Assembly (NCBI GenBank): GCA_964496275.1
Contig: CAZBYL010000003.1
Span: 12,027 to 76,026, forward strand
DNA from: CAZBYL01 sp964496275
GTDB lineage: Bacteria; Synergistota; Synergistia; Synergistales; Synergistaceae
DNA: 64,000 bases
Direction: 5' to 3'
Part shown: positions 51,162 to 60,243 of the stretch, piece by piece
How positions within the stretch are numbered: the stretch's first letter is position 1
Layout of the letters: every line of letters begins with the position of its first letter
The notes under the pieces: generated by a model
Database searches by the model: none
Told to the model about the DNA's origin: nothing
What the model saw: only the letters and a program-made list of their open reading frames with translations
Made by a program: the position numbers and the translations under genes

Positions 51162-51794
51162 TTAATGAGTTTTTTCTTTCTCCTTTAAAAAGAAGAGCAG
51201 TTTCTCCAGTTCAACAAATATATCGACTCTGTAGAAAAGGACTCTTTCCGGGACAACTACAGAGGCAGGAGTGAAAGCAAGGATACCTTTTAAAGAAGGG
51301 GACTCGGATGCTTTGTTCACACATGCCTGTGCAGCGACAGGCGGAACGGCTAGGATAAGCACTTCTATATCTTTCTCCCTCATTATCCGAGCAATATCAT
51401 CAACATGCCAGCAATGCACACCCATAATATCCCGCCCAACTTTCGCGGGATCCACGTCAAACAAGGCTTCCACACTAAACTTGTAACTCTGAAATGAAGC
51501 GTGAGCCATCAAGGCAGTACCAAGATTTCCTACACCGGCAAGTGCTACGCGCCAAACCTTCGGCGAAGCAAGAATATTTTCTATATGGGCGCAGAGCCTT
51601 TCAACTTGATAACCGACTCCCCGTTTACCTATTTCACCAAAATAGGAAAGGTCTTTGCGAACCTGGCTGGCCTTTATTCCAAGCATATTACCCATCTGCA
51701 ATGACGAAACGACACTGTTGTTGTTATTCTTCATTTGCTTGAGCAGTCTATAGTACTGAATAAGCCTCTCTACTGTCGGTTCAGCGACACGCAT
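51162..51794 (-). CDS. rex: Redox-sensing transcriptional repressor Rex
   Basis: 210 residues from ATG 51794 (GAGG 9 bases upstream). Winged-helix domain (TVERLIQYYRLLKQM ... SSLQMGNMLGIKASQVRKDLSYFGEIGKRGVGY) and NADH-binding Rossmann domain (RVALAGVGNLGTALMAH, FSVEALFDVDPAKVG, ILAVPPVAAQACVNKA). Rex represses fermentative and respiratory genes when NADH/NAD+ is low. It lies downstream of an S4 protein gene and upstream of yajC. Confidence 0.96.
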   Translation of the reverse strand: MRVAEPTVERLIQYYRLLKQMKNNNNSVVSSLQMGNMLGIKASQVRKDLSYFGEIGKRGVGYQVERLCAHIENILASPKVWRVALAGVGNLGTALMAHASFQSYKFSVEALFDVDPAKVGRDIMGVHCWHVDDIARIMREKDIEVLILAVPPVAAQACVNKASESPSLKGILAFTPASVVVPERVLFYRVDIFVELEKLLFFLKEKEKTH

Positions 51795-51816
51795 ACACAT
51801 TCACCTCTTTTTAATA

Positions 51817-52092
51817 TTACCAGGGACGTTCATCCTCTTGCACACGACGCTCTTCAACGACATCGTAGGCCGCAACATTCCGTCTGAGCTGAGCTTCATC
51901 TGACACAATAACCTTCACAGTTAAAACCCTTCTCGGATATGCTATTTCAATCACGTCACCATCACACACAGACGCAGAGGGTTTTGAAACTTTTTTATTG
52001 ATGCGAACAGCCCCGACTTCGGACATTTCCTGAGCAACAGTGCGTCGTTTTACCAGTCTTGAAAGCTTTAGATACTTATCCAATCTTACCAT
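51817..52092 (-). CDS. S4 domain RNA-binding protein (RqcP/Hsp15-like)
   Basis: 91 residues from ATG 52092. S4 domain: MVRLDKYLKLSRLVKRRTVAQEMSEVGAVRINKKVSKPSASVCDGDVIEI, matching the RqcP (YabO) and Hsp15 group that bind stalled 50S-tRNA complexes in ribosome quality control. The longer frame to 52200 contains the predicted promoter and is rejected. No RqcH gene is in the window, so the RQC role is inferred. Confidence 0.9.
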   Translation of the reverse strand: MVRLDKYLKLSRLVKRRTVAQEMSEVGAVRINKKVSKPSASVCDGDVIEIAYPRRVLTVKVIVSDEAQLRRNVAAYDVVEERRVQEDERPW

Positions 52093-52121
52093 ATGTCCGT
52101 ATCTCCTCACTGCAATAGAGA

Positions 52122-52150
52122 AGTATAATCCTTTATGCGACATCACGCAA
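52122..52150 (-). promoter_or_regulatory. Predicted promoter of the S4-rex transcript
   Basis: TTGCGT, 17-base spacer, TATACT. Predicted start near 52115, a leader of about 23 bases. It lies directly after the rpoD terminator. Confidence 0.5.
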
Positions 52151-52175
52151 TAATTTATCCACTGTGCAGAAACAC

Positions 52176-52211
52176 AAAAAGGATACCCCATAGAGAGCAC
52201 GAGATACCCTT
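52176..52211 (-). terminator. Intrinsic terminator after rpoD
   Basis: AAGGGTATC pairs with GGTATCCTT (9 bp with two G-U wobbles), 14-15 base loop, then a run of T on the minus strand. Confidence 0.6.
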
Positions 52212-52221
52212 ATCAGATAAA

Positions 52222-53604
52222 TTACTCCAAGAAATCTTTTAATTTTTTACTGCGGCTCGGATGCCTCAGTTTCCTAAGAGCCTTTGCTTCTATCTGGCGG
52301 ATTCTCTCTCTTGTGACTCCAAATTTGCGTCCTACTTCCTCAAGAGTGTGAGCGTGTCCATCTTCAAGCCCAAAACGCAATCTCAGAACTTCACGCTCTC
52401 GGTCTGTAAGGTCATCCAGCATTTCATCAAGCTGCTCACGCAAAATTTGGCTGGCGGCTGCCTCTTCGGGGCTTGGAAGCTCCTTGTCCTCAAGAAAATC
52501 ACCAAGCTGACTATCTTCTTCCTCCCCAATAGGAGTTTCCAAAGATACGGGTTCTTGTGCTATCCTTTGTATCTCTTCCACCCTATCAGATGGAATTTCC
52601 ATCTCGGCTGCAATTTCCTCTGCGGAAGGTTCGCGTCCCAAGCGCTGTACAAGCTGGCGAGACACTCTTATAAGTTTATTGATTGTCTCAACCATGTGAA
52701 CAGGAATGCGTATCGTCCTAGCCTGGTCAGCAATTGCTCGCGTAATTGCCTGTCTTATCCACCATGTGGCGTATGTGCTGAACTTATAGCCCTTACGGTA
52801 ATCAAACTTCTCGACAGCTCTGATTAGTCCAAGATTACCCTCTTGAATAAGGTCAAGAAAGAGCATTCCGCGCCCGATGTACTTCTTTGCAATACTTACA
52901 ACAAGGCGAAGGTTAGCTTCAACCAGTGCATCTTTACAAGAGGCGTCCCCTGCTTCGACACCTTTTGCAAGTGTGACCTCATCTTCGGACGTTAAAAGAG
53001 GTATTTTACCGATCTCACGCAGGTACATACGCACGGGATCAGAAAGCGGAAGATCTTCAAGATCCCCCATCTCTTCGCTGTTAGATGCGGTAGGAAGCGC
53101 AGCCTCGCCATCTGACGGGTCAACCTTCTTTTTAGGTTCATCAACTACGTCAATTCCCAATTCCATAAGGTTCATATAGAGGTTATCAAGAATTTCAGCC
53201 GTCAAAAGATCCTTTGGCATTCTCTTCTCAATGTCTTCGTATGTAACAAAACCTTTTTCTCGTCCCTCGTGAAGAAGATCCCGAACGTTATCAATATATG
53301 CGCTATATTCAGCTCCTTCGCCTTCCTCAGCAGTTCCAGAGGGTACAGCATCAACATCAGGCGCAGTTTCCTCTTCCTCGGCACAAATAATCTTTATATC
53401 CTCAGAAATATCAGAAGGGTCGACAACATCCTCATCTGTCATATCCGAGATCAGGATATCTTCAATCTTTGAGGGCTCCTCTACGTCTTCAAGATCAGGA
53501 TCTATGTCCTCCGGCAAAGATTCATGTAACATCAAATCTTCTTTTTTTTCGGTGCTATCTTCCACAGCAGAAAGCAGACCTTTCTTTTTAGTCGTCTTTT
53601 TCAT
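52222..53604 (-). CDS. rpoD: RNA polymerase primary sigma factor RpoD
   Basis: 460 residues from ATG 53604, whose ATGA overlaps the dnaG stop. Region 1.1 is replaced by an acidic segment (about 15-115) and a helical stretch DLLHEGREKGFVTYEDIEKRMPKDL. Region 1.2 PVRMYLREIGKIPLLT; region 2 NLRLVVSIAKKYIGRGMLFLDLIQEGNLGLIRAVEKFDYRKGYKFSTYATWWIRQAI; region 3 and region 4.2 TLEEVGRKFGVTRERIRQIEAKALRKLRHPSR. This is the housekeeping sigma, consistent with the TTGACA/TATAAT-type promoters seen nearby. Confidence 0.97.
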   Translation of the reverse strand: MKKTTKKKGLLSAVEDSTEKKEDLMLHESLPEDIDPDLEDVEEPSKIEDILISDMTDEDVVDPSDISEDIKIICAEEEETAPDVDAVPSGTAEEGEGAEYSAYIDNVRDLLHEGREKGFVTYEDIEKRMPKDLLTAEILDNLYMNLMELGIDVVDEPKKKVDPSDGEAALPTASNSEEMGDLEDLPLSDPVRMYLREIGKIPLLTSEDEVTLAKGVEAGDASCKDALVEANLRLVVSIAKKYIGRGMLFLDLIQEGNLGLIRAVEKFDYRKGYKFSTYATWWIRQAITRAIADQARTIRIPVHMVETINKLIRVSRQLVQRLGREPSAEEIAAEMEIPSDRVEEIQRIAQEPVSLETPIGEEEDSQLGDFLEDKELPSPEEAAASQILREQLDEMLDDLTDREREVLRLRFGLEDGHAHTLEEVGRKFGVTRERIRQIEAKALRKLRHPSRSKKLKDFLE

Positions 53605-55340
53605 GCCCCAAAATTCCCTCCCTTTAATTTCCGGGTCAGGATCACGCATTCCTGAACCTCATCAGCCGTAGCTGTATTTTTTTTCAATCTGTTTTGCAGG
53701 TAAAAAACCCTACTTTGAATGTGCCGCTTGCTAAGAATTTCAGTAATTTTAGCGACACTTTCGACAGTGAGCCCCTCCTTATCAACCAATCCGTTGCCCA
53801 TAGCAACAACATTAAGCCCGGCAACATCTCCCATCGTTCTCCAATGTTTTTCTAATAACTCAGGTTTTTCTCCGGACAAAAGTGCAGAAATAATATTTTG
53901 GACTACGGGGCTGCTTATCAGAGGCAAGATAGACTCAGGAACGAGTGCAGATCTTAGCTCTTCACTACCCCAAAGCAAACTGCAAAGCTGACACTCTATA
54001 GGATCGATTTGCTCGTCTTCAGGCATATCCTCCGGCTGAAAATCATCTTCGGGAATTTTTTTACTGTCACCCCTAACACGCCTCTGTCGTGACACTATTT
54101 CCTCCTGAAGCTTATGTGCAAATACGCCAAGTTCTCTGCCTATTCTATCCAAATGGGGCTGTAAATCAAACATAGAAAGCGATGCAAGTCCATCAAGCAA
54201 ATCTTCTCTTGCCGCAAATGACTTTTCTGGATCCGTAATATCAGCACTACGTATAACAGCATGGTAGACAGGCAAAGGAAGTGCATTTTCTATAGCTTGC
54301 TCAAACAACTTCGTTCCACCCTGCTGAACAAGCAGTTCATCAGGATCCTTAGCGCCTTCTATCCGAACTATTTTGACTGTAACTCCGCGTCGCTGCAAGA
54401 TATACATCCCTCTTAAGGCTGCCTCCTGACCTGCTGCATCGGAGTCATAGCAAATATAACAAAGATTCGTTACTCTTTTTATCAACGAGGCCTGTGCATC
54501 TGTAAGAGCCGTACCGAGAGATGCTACTGTATTTGTAAACCCAGTCACATGAGCACGTATGGCATCCATATATCCCTCAACCAAAATAATACTTCCGTTC
54601 TCACGAGCGGGGATCTTTGCCTTATTCAAAAGGTATAAATTATTTCTTTTGTTAAAAACGGAGCTTTCGGGGCTGTTTAAATACTTAGCCTCATCCCCAT
54701 CCAGAATGCGCCCGCCAAATCCGACTAGCCTGTCATTAAGGGCATATATGGGAAACATAACTCGTCCCCTAAATCTATCGTACGTGCCATTGGTTCCCTG
54801 CGAAATAAGTCCGCTTTCCGCAATCTGCCCCTGAGTATACCCTTGACTCTCCAAATAGCGTTTAAGCGCATCCCAAGAGGGCGGCGCCCACCCTATCTCA
54901 AAACGCGCACACATTTCAGGAGAAATACTCCTACGCTCCAAATATGCTCTGGCAGCTTCACCTGTACGTTCAATCAGTGATTTCTTAAAAAAATCTAAGG
55001 CTAACAGTTGAATATTTTTGTAACCAACAGAACTTGAGGAGGCGGTGGGGTTCGTCTTCTGTAATGTAACACCGGCTCTTTCTGCTAACAATTCAAGTGC
55101 TTCACGAAAATCGACATGTTCCACTTCCATGATAAAGGTAAAAATATCTCCACCCTTGCCGCAACCGAAACAGTGAAATGTCTGACGCTCTTGAGATACG
55201 CTAAAAGAGGGTGTCTTTTCATTGTGAAACGGACACAGCCCCCAATGCGTACGCCCATTTTTACGCAGTGCCAAATAATCTCCGACGATTTCGACAATAT
55301 CAAGCCTTGATTTTATTTCGCGCACATCGTCAGAAGCCAT
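53601..55340 (-). CDS. dnaG: DNA primase DnaG
   Basis: 579 residues from ATG 55340 (GAGG 9 bases upstream; a GTG at 55355 overlaps the ribosome site). CHC2 zinc finger CPFHNEKTPSFSVSQERQTFHCFGCGKGGD, catalytic core with GYKNIQLLALDFF, FGGRILDGDEAKYLNSPES, and the Toprim part ILVEGYMDAIRAH and CYDSDAAGQEAALRGM. It lays primers for replication. dnaG-rpoD is a conserved macromolecular-synthesis pairing; rpsU is absent here. Confidence 0.97.
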   Translation of the reverse strand: MASDDVREIKSRLDIVEIVGDYLALRKNGRTHWGLCPFHNEKTPSFSVSQERQTFHCFGCGKGGDIFTFIMEVEHVDFREALELLAERAGVTLQKTNPTASSSSVGYKNIQLLALDFFKKSLIERTGEAARAYLERRSISPEMCARFEIGWAPPSWDALKRYLESQGYTQGQIAESGLISQGTNGTYDRFRGRVMFPIYALNDRLVGFGGRILDGDEAKYLNSPESSVFNKRNNLYLLNKAKIPARENGSIILVEGYMDAIRAHVTGFTNTVASLGTALTDAQASLIKRVTNLCYICYDSDAAGQEAALRGMYILQRRGVTVKIVRIEGAKDPDELLVQQGGTKLFEQAIENALPLPVYHAVIRSADITDPEKSFAAREDLLDGLASLSMFDLQPHLDRIGRELGVFAHKLQEEIVSRQRRVRGDSKKIPEDDFQPEDMPEDEQIDPIECQLCSLLWGSEELRSALVPESILPLISSPVVQNIISALLSGEKPELLEKHWRTMGDVAGLNVVAMGNGLVDKEGLTVESVAKITEILSKRHIQSRVFYLQNRLKKNTATADEVQECVILTRKLKGGNFGA

Positions 55341-55368
55341 TAAGATACACCTCACAAAATAGAAGACC

Positions 55369-55393
55369 AGAGGGAGAGTAAAACTCTCCCTCT
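55369..55393 (-). terminator. Perfect hairpin between hppA and dnaG
   Basis: AGAGGGAGAGT pairs perfectly with ACTCTCCCTCT (11 bp) with a 3-base loop. Only a weak pyrimidine-rich tail (GGTCTTCTATTTTG) follows, so it could be a terminator for hppA, an mRNA-end stabiliser, or a structure in the dnaG leader. Confidence 0.5.
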
Positions 55394-55397
55394 AGAC

Positions 55398-55428
55398 ATT
55401 ATCACAAAGAACACTGTTATTCTTGCAA
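55398..55428 (-). promoter_or_regulatory. Predicted promoter of dnaG-rpoD
   Basis: TTGCAA, 19-base spacer, GATAAT with TGT just upstream (extended -10). The spacer is long. The predicted start near 55391 falls inside the adjacent hairpin. Confidence 0.35.
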
Positions 55429-55448
55429 ATAATTGATATTACCAGTGC

Positions 55449-57407
55449 TTATACAAACAGAGGAGCAAGAACCGTTGCAACGACAGACATAAGCTTTATA
55501 AGTATGTTGAGGCTGGGGCCTGCCGTGTCCTTGAACGGGTCGCCTACCGTGTCGCCTACGACTGCGGCTGCGTGAGGCGCTGTGCCTTTGCCGCCGTGGT
55601 GACCGCCCTCTATGTATTTCTTCGCGTTATCCCATGCGCCTCCGGCGTTTGACATGAATATTGCCATCATGACGCCTGTTACTATGGAGCCGCCAAGAAG
55701 TCCGCCGAGCGCGGGCGCGCCGAGTCCGAGTCCGACGACTACGGGAGCAAGTACCGCCATTATTCCGGGAAGGACCATTTCACGAAGTGCGGCAGCCGTT
55801 GAGATGTCTACGCAGCGCTCGTATTCGGGACGTCCCGTACCTTCCATTATTCCGGGGATTTCACGGAACTGGCGGCGTACTTCTTCTATCATTTTTTCGG
55901 CCGCGCGGCTTACTGCCTGAATTGAGAGCGCGCTGAATATGAAGGGAAGGAGTCCCCCTATGAAGAGCCCTATCATTACTTTCGGGTCTTTAAGGTCTAT
56001 GGTCTGGAGATTTGTCGCCTGTGCAAATGCAACAAATAGGGCAAGCGCCGTAAGAGCCGCAGAACCTATGGCAAGTCCTTTGCCTACCGCAGCAGTCGTG
56101 TTGCCTACCGCGTCGAGTCTGTCTGTTATTTCACGGACGGATTCGGGGAGGTCTGCCATTTCCGCTATGCCTCCTGCGTTGTCGGAGATGGGGCCGTATG
56201 CGTCAACGGAGAGGACCATACCTGTGATAGCGAGCATTCCGACCGCGGCGCAGGATATGCCGTAGAGTCCGCCGAATTTAACTCCGGCAAGGATTGCTAT
56301 GCACACGAGGATGACGGGAATTGCTGTGGATTTCATTCCTACTCCGAGTCCTGCAAGGATGTTTGTGGCAGGACCTGTCTCGGAAGCCTGAGCTATCTCT
56401 TTGACGCTTGAGTATTCGTCCGAGGTGTAGTATTCGGTGACAAGTCCTATGAGTATTCCCGATACAACTCCGGATACAACAGCGTAGAAGAGTGTGATGT
56501 CGCCGGCAAATACCCAGTTCGTGAGGAAATATGTGCCCGCTATCATGAAGAGACCGGTTGTGCCGAGTCCCCAGCGAAGAGCGTTTGCGGGGTTGCCGCC
56601 TTCTTTAAGGCGAACAAAGAATGTACCGAGTATGGAGGCCACTATACCTACAGCCGCAAGCATCATGGGGTACATGACTCCGGCTATGCCTGCCACAAGT
56701 CCGCCTATGGCCATTGCCGCTATTATGGAGTTTACGTAGGATTCAAAGAGGTCCGCTCCCATACCGGCTATGTCGCCTACGTTGTCCCCAACGTTGTCGG
56801 CTATAACTGCGGGGTTGCGGGGGTCGTCTTCGGGGATTCCTGCTTCTACTTTACCGACAAGGTCGGCTCCCACGTCCGCAGCCTTGGTGTAGATTCCTCC
56901 GCCTACACGGGCAAAGAGCGCTATTGAGCTTGCGCCGAATCCGAATGCCGTTATCGTGTTGGGGTCTCCGTAGAGTACGAACATCGCGAGCACGCCTATA
57001 AGACCTACTCCGACAACCGTCATTCCCATTACGCTTCCGCCTTTGAATGCGATGTTAAGAGCTCCGTTCATTCCGTGCATTGCTGCAAATGCGGTTTTGC
57101 CGTTGGATTTTGTGGCTACTTTCATGCCGACGTAGCCTGTAAGAGCACTGCAAAGCGCTCCCGCTACAAAGCATACGGCGCTGGGTACGCTTATCTTCCA
57201 CGCAAGAAGTGCCGCGACTACAAGCACGAAAGGCACGAGCGCCCTGTATTCCCTGTATAGGAACGCCATTGCTCCGCTCTGGATTATGCCGGAGAGCTCG
57301 TTGACTCTCTCATTTTCCACTTTAAATGCGTTGATCTTGCTTGAGGCAAACGCAGCGTATAGAAGTGCCAATACACCTATGCCTCCGATAATGCCCATGA
57401 TTTCCAT
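55449..57407 (-). CDS. hppA: Membrane-bound ion-translocating pyrophosphatase
   Basis: 652 residues, about 16 membrane helices. Catalytic motif GGGIYTKAADVGADLVGKVEAGIPEDDPRNPAVIADNVGDNVGD, second site ISDNAGGIAEM and C-terminal GDTVGDPFKDTAGPS. The motif GNTTAAVGKG has Ala where K+-independent enzymes have Lys, so it should be K+-dependent; whether it pumps H+ or Na+ cannot be decided here. Base composition is richer in GC at third positions than the neighbours. It has its own strong promoter. Confidence 0.97.
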   Translation of the reverse strand: MEIMGIIGGIGVLALLYAAFASSKINAFKVENERVNELSGIIQSGAMAFLYREYRALVPFVLVVAALLAWKISVPSAVCFVAGALCSALTGYVGMKVATKSNGKTAFAAMHGMNGALNIAFKGGSVMGMTVVGVGLIGVLAMFVLYGDPNTITAFGFGASSIALFARVGGGIYTKAADVGADLVGKVEAGIPEDDPRNPAVIADNVGDNVGDIAGMGADLFESYVNSIIAAMAIGGLVAGIAGVMYPMMLAAVGIVASILGTFFVRLKEGGNPANALRWGLGTTGLFMIAGTYFLTNWVFAGDITLFYAVVSGVVSGILIGLVTEYYTSDEYSSVKEIAQASETGPATNILAGLGVGMKSTAIPVILVCIAILAGVKFGGLYGISCAAVGMLAITGMVLSVDAYGPISDNAGGIAEMADLPESVREITDRLDAVGNTTAAVGKGLAIGSAALTALALFVAFAQATNLQTIDLKDPKVMIGLFIGGLLPFIFSALSIQAVSRAAEKMIEEVRRQFREIPGIMEGTGRPEYERCVDISTAAALREMVLPGIMAVLAPVVVGLGLGAPALGGLLGGSIVTGVMMAIFMSNAGGAWDNAKKYIEGGHHGGKGTAPHAAAVVGDTVGDPFKDTAGPSLNILIKLMSVVATVLAPLFV

Positions 57408-57441
57408 TTGACAGAGAACCCCCTTGAAGGTTTTGGTATTA

Positions 57442-57457
57442 TCGGCAAATATGCCGA
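57442..57457 (-). other. Hairpin in the hppA leader
   Basis: TCGGCA, loop TATT, TGCCGA: a perfect 6-bp inverted repeat just after the predicted transcription start. It could be an operator or a 5' mRNA stabiliser. Confidence 0.4.
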
Positions 57458-57468
57458 CACAACGGAAG

Positions 57469-57497
57469 ATTATAACTGTTATTGCGGAAAGTTACAA
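57469..57497 (-). promoter_or_regulatory. Predicted hppA promoter
   Basis: TTGTAA, 17-base spacer, perfect TATAAT; start near 57462, leader about 55 bases. Further upstream, around 57520-57536, an imperfect inverted repeat CACATT-N4-ATTGTG could be a regulator site. Confidence 0.65.
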
Positions 57498-57639
57498 CCT
57501 CGGGCGCAATAATCTTTACACACAATTTACAATGTGCATAAAAATTAAAGCAACACACCAACTAACGGTAAAAAACAGCATATCAAAAAATAATTAAACA
57601 GAGAAAAACTAAAAAATCAACCCCTTCCGTATAGGCACA

Positions 57640-58284
57640 CTATTTCTTCCTCACATCGTCAAGATATATTCGAATCGGAGCGTCAGGATTATCTCCTCCC
57701 TTGAGAGATGCGAGCATACCCAGTACGCTTCCGCGTACAAAATCCGCGATAAAATCTTTCATAGGCAAAGGACGATCTCCTATATAGATTCTGGAGCTCC
57801 TATATGCCGAGCCACGAACCAAAGAAAGAAGCCTCGTCGCCATAAGGCGTTCTTCACCTGCGACAAAAAATCGCTTATTGTCACCCTTAGGAGAGTATCG
57901 GTCATAAACCATAAATATCCCAGGGTAGTCCGGCACGGCATCCCCTTTGGAAAGCACCCATATTTTGGGTAAAGAAAGACTCTTTCCTCCCTCTAAGATC
58001 AGGAGCTCCGCATCGGGGAAATATCTTGCGGCAATTGACGACGGCGTTGCGGTTACTGCTTTGGATTCCATCCTAAGACCATCCGCACCCCACAACAAAG
58101 TTTCAACACCGCACTCGGCAGCAGCACCGGTATCTGTATTCGGTGGAGAAAGAGCAATAGATTCATCACTGCGTTTTATATAACCTGTCCGCACGCCTAA
58201 GGTCAACAATTCCGTAAGCAAAGCACGACATAAAGTGCTCTTTCCGCTGTTTTTATATCCGGAAACTGAGACAATGCGAATCAC
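57640..58284 (-). CDS. mobB: MobB-like molybdopterin-guanine dinucleotide P-loop protein
   Basis: 214 residues from GTG 58284 (AAGGAG 8 bases upstream; a GTG at 58293 is too close). P-loop SGYKNSGKSTLCRALL at the N-terminus, switch-like GYIKRSDESIALSPPNTDTGAAAECG, and a Walker B-like AELLILEGGKSLSLPKIWVLSKGD. MobB binds GTP and assists MGD cofactor synthesis. The C-terminal ~70 residues are not typical. No molybdoenzyme or other mob/moa gene is nearby, so identification rests on the fold motifs. Confidence 0.75.
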   Translation of the reverse strand: MIRIVSVSGYKNSGKSTLCRALLTELLTLGVRTGYIKRSDESIALSPPNTDTGAAAECGVETLLWGADGLRMESKAVTATPSSIAARYFPDAELLILEGGKSLSLPKIWVLSKGDAVPDYPGIFMVYDRYSPKGDNKRFFVAGEERLMATRLLSLVRGSAYRSSRIYIGDRPLPMKDFIADFVRGSVLGMLASLKGGDNPDAPIRIYLDDVRKK

Positions 58285-58364
58285 AGGGAACACTCCTTAT
58301 TCGTAATATTACAACAGTACTACAATTGTATCATAGCAAATGAAACCGCTACAAGAACCGCTGA

Positions 58365-59483
58365 CTACTCAAAACGTCCTTTATCAACAGCCATATTGTC
58401 TGTCATTATAGCCCTATACAAATCCAACATAAAAATACCTAAAGACAAAATAAGAGGACCTATAAACAATCCTAAGAACCCCCAGTTAAACAAACCTCCA
58501 AATATCCCTATGAAAATAATCAGCATGTGTATCTTACTCTCTTCTGAGATAAATATTGGGCGTATGAAATTGTCAACCATACTCACTACTCCGAATCCCC
58601 AAGCAAGAAGCATAAACCCCGAAACGATCTCACCATTCGCAAAAAGAGCAATAGATCCTGGAATCCAAATAACGGGAGTTCCAACAAACGGTATCATTCC
58701 GGTTATAAACATTAGAAACCCAAAAAACAAGGGGTGCGATAAACCTACATACCACCACCCAATTCCTCCGAGCGTTCCTTGTATGCTGGCTGTGAAAACA
58801 ATACCGTAGACTACAGCCCTCAACATTTTAGTAGAGCGAGCGATTATAGTATCACGGGAATCCTCAGTCAGCGGGATTATGTCTCGGACGTATCTCAGTA
58901 TCAAATGCCCATCTCGAACCAGAAAAAAAGATGATATAGTAACTATTGCAAGCAAATAAAATATCTTAAACGCATTACCCAATATTTCTCTGGAAAGTAT
59001 TTTAAGAAATGTAGTTACCCAGTTAAGACTGCTGTTAAACATGACTTCCAACATTGGCATGCCGCTCATCGAGTTAAAGTTATATATTATAGAACCAATG
59101 TACGGTATCGTCCGAAGTTTGGCCATAATCTCAGCATAGGAATCGCCCAATATGCCGCTTTCCGCAACAGCTCCATATATCCGGAAAGATTCCTTAGCCA
59201 GAAAAAGCCCCATTATCAGCATGGGAATCGCCATAAAAACCAATATAGCCGCTGTGGTAAAGCCGGCTGCTATATTAGCATGTTTATTGTGTAAAAGCTT
59301 CTCATGCAGATACTTATACAGAGGGTAAGCGAAGTAAGAAAGGACAGCAGACCAAAGCAATGGTCCGCCAAGAGGCTTAACTATTAACCACGCTAAAAAA
59401 ATAAAAAGAACAAAAAGGGCGGCAAATGGGACAATACTTTCTTTAATTTTCCTAGACATTTTACAATAACGGTCATCTACCAT
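58365..59483 (-). CDS. AI-2E family transporter
   Basis: 372 residues from ATG 59483 (GGGGGAA 7 bases upstream). Seven to eight membrane helices in the YdgG/PerM pattern, with the family block LGGIGWWYVGLSHPLFFGFLMFITGMIPFVGTPVIWIPG and the end FIGIFGGLFNWGFLGLFIGPLILSL. Members export small molecules or act as ion antiporters; the substrate cannot be told from sequence. Confidence 0.92.
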   Translation of the reverse strand: MVDDRYCKMSRKIKESIVPFAALFVLFIFLAWLIVKPLGGPLLWSAVLSYFAYPLYKYLHEKLLHNKHANIAAGFTTAAILVFMAIPMLIMGLFLAKESFRIYGAVAESGILGDSYAEIMAKLRTIPYIGSIIYNFNSMSGMPMLEVMFNSSLNWVTTFLKILSREILGNAFKIFYLLAIVTISSFFLVRDGHLILRYVRDIIPLTEDSRDTIIARSTKMLRAVVYGIVFTASIQGTLGGIGWWYVGLSHPLFFGFLMFITGMIPFVGTPVIWIPGSIALFANGEIVSGFMLLAWGFGVVSMVDNFIRPIFISEESKIHMLIIFIGIFGGLFNWGFLGLFIGPLILSLGIFMLDLYRAIMTDNMAVDKGRFE

Positions 59484-59544
59484 TGCACTTCCCCCTAATG
59501 CTGCTTCTTTCCAGATAAATTTGCTCAAAACAAAAGAGCAAAGA

Positions 59545-60201
59545 TCAATGTTGTTTCTTTATTGCAAGATATGCAGCCAAACCAGCTCCTATTCCGTTAT
59601 CGATATTCACGACAACAAGCCCTGGGCTGCAAGAACATAACATAGAACGCAGTGCCGTTGTTCCTTTCTCCGCAATACCGTACCCAACAGAGGTGGGAAG
59701 ACCTATTACAAGCGACGGAACAAGTCCGGCAACAACACTAGGCAAAGCACCGTCCATACCGGCAGCAACGACAACTACATCTGCACTGACAACCTGTGGA
59801 AGCACCTCCATTAGCCGATGTATTCCAGCAACCCCGACATCATAAAAACGCCTCACAGTACAGCCGGAAAACTCGGCTATACCAGCTGCTTCTTCAGCAA
59901 CCGGAACATCCGTGCTTCCTGCTGTAAGCACCGCAACTACCCCGATACGTGCCGCCTTGTCATAAAACTCGGTGCAGCCTAAACGAGAAACTTTATTATA
60001 CTCAAACTCTTCTATTATCGACGATACTATAACACTTTGGTCAAAATTCATACGGCTAAATGCTGTATCAACTCGACTATCCTTTATTTCAGTAGCGATC
60101 ACACGCAACTGTTCATCCGACTTTCCCTGACAAAAAATAACCTCAGGAAACCCCTTACGATCCTTACGAGACAAATCTAAACGAACTTCAACATCACCCA
60201 T
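59545..60201 (-). CDS. larB: Nickel-pincer cofactor biosynthesis carboxylase LarB
   Basis: 218 residues from ATG 60201 (GGGGAG 8 bases upstream). The C-terminal AIR-carboxylase-like domain has VAVLTAGSTDVPVAEEAAG, DVGVAGIHRLME, VVVVAAGMDGALPSVVAGLV and IGLPTSVGYG, the LarB pattern. LarB carboxylates nicotinic acid adenine dinucleotide in nickel-pincer nucleotide synthesis. larC and larE are not in the window, and no lactate racemase is seen. Confidence 0.94.
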   Translation of the reverse strand: MGDVEVRLDLSRKDRKGFPEVIFCQGKSDEQLRVIATEIKDSRVDTAFSRMNFDQSVIVSSIIEEFEYNKVSRLGCTEFYDKAARIGVVAVLTAGSTDVPVAEEAAGIAEFSGCTVRRFYDVGVAGIHRLMEVLPQVVSADVVVVAAGMDGALPSVVAGLVPSLVIGLPTSVGYGIAEKGTTALRSMLCSCSPGLVVVNIDNGIGAGLAAYLAIKKQH

Positions 60202-60232
60202 GAAACCAGCTCCCCAAGTTAACGTAATGCTT

Positions 60233-60238
60233 ATTATA
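60233..60238 (-). promoter_or_regulatory. Candidate -10 for larB
   Basis: A perfect TATAAT, predicted start near 60226 and a leader of about 25 bases. The -35 at 17 bases (TTATAA) is poor. Confidence 0.35.
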
Positions 60239-60243
60239 CACAA

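Noticed and set aside
52093..52200. Longer N-terminus for the S4 protein
   Set aside because: The extension contains the predicted promoter and the product does not match the family; the ATG at 52092 gives the standard opening.
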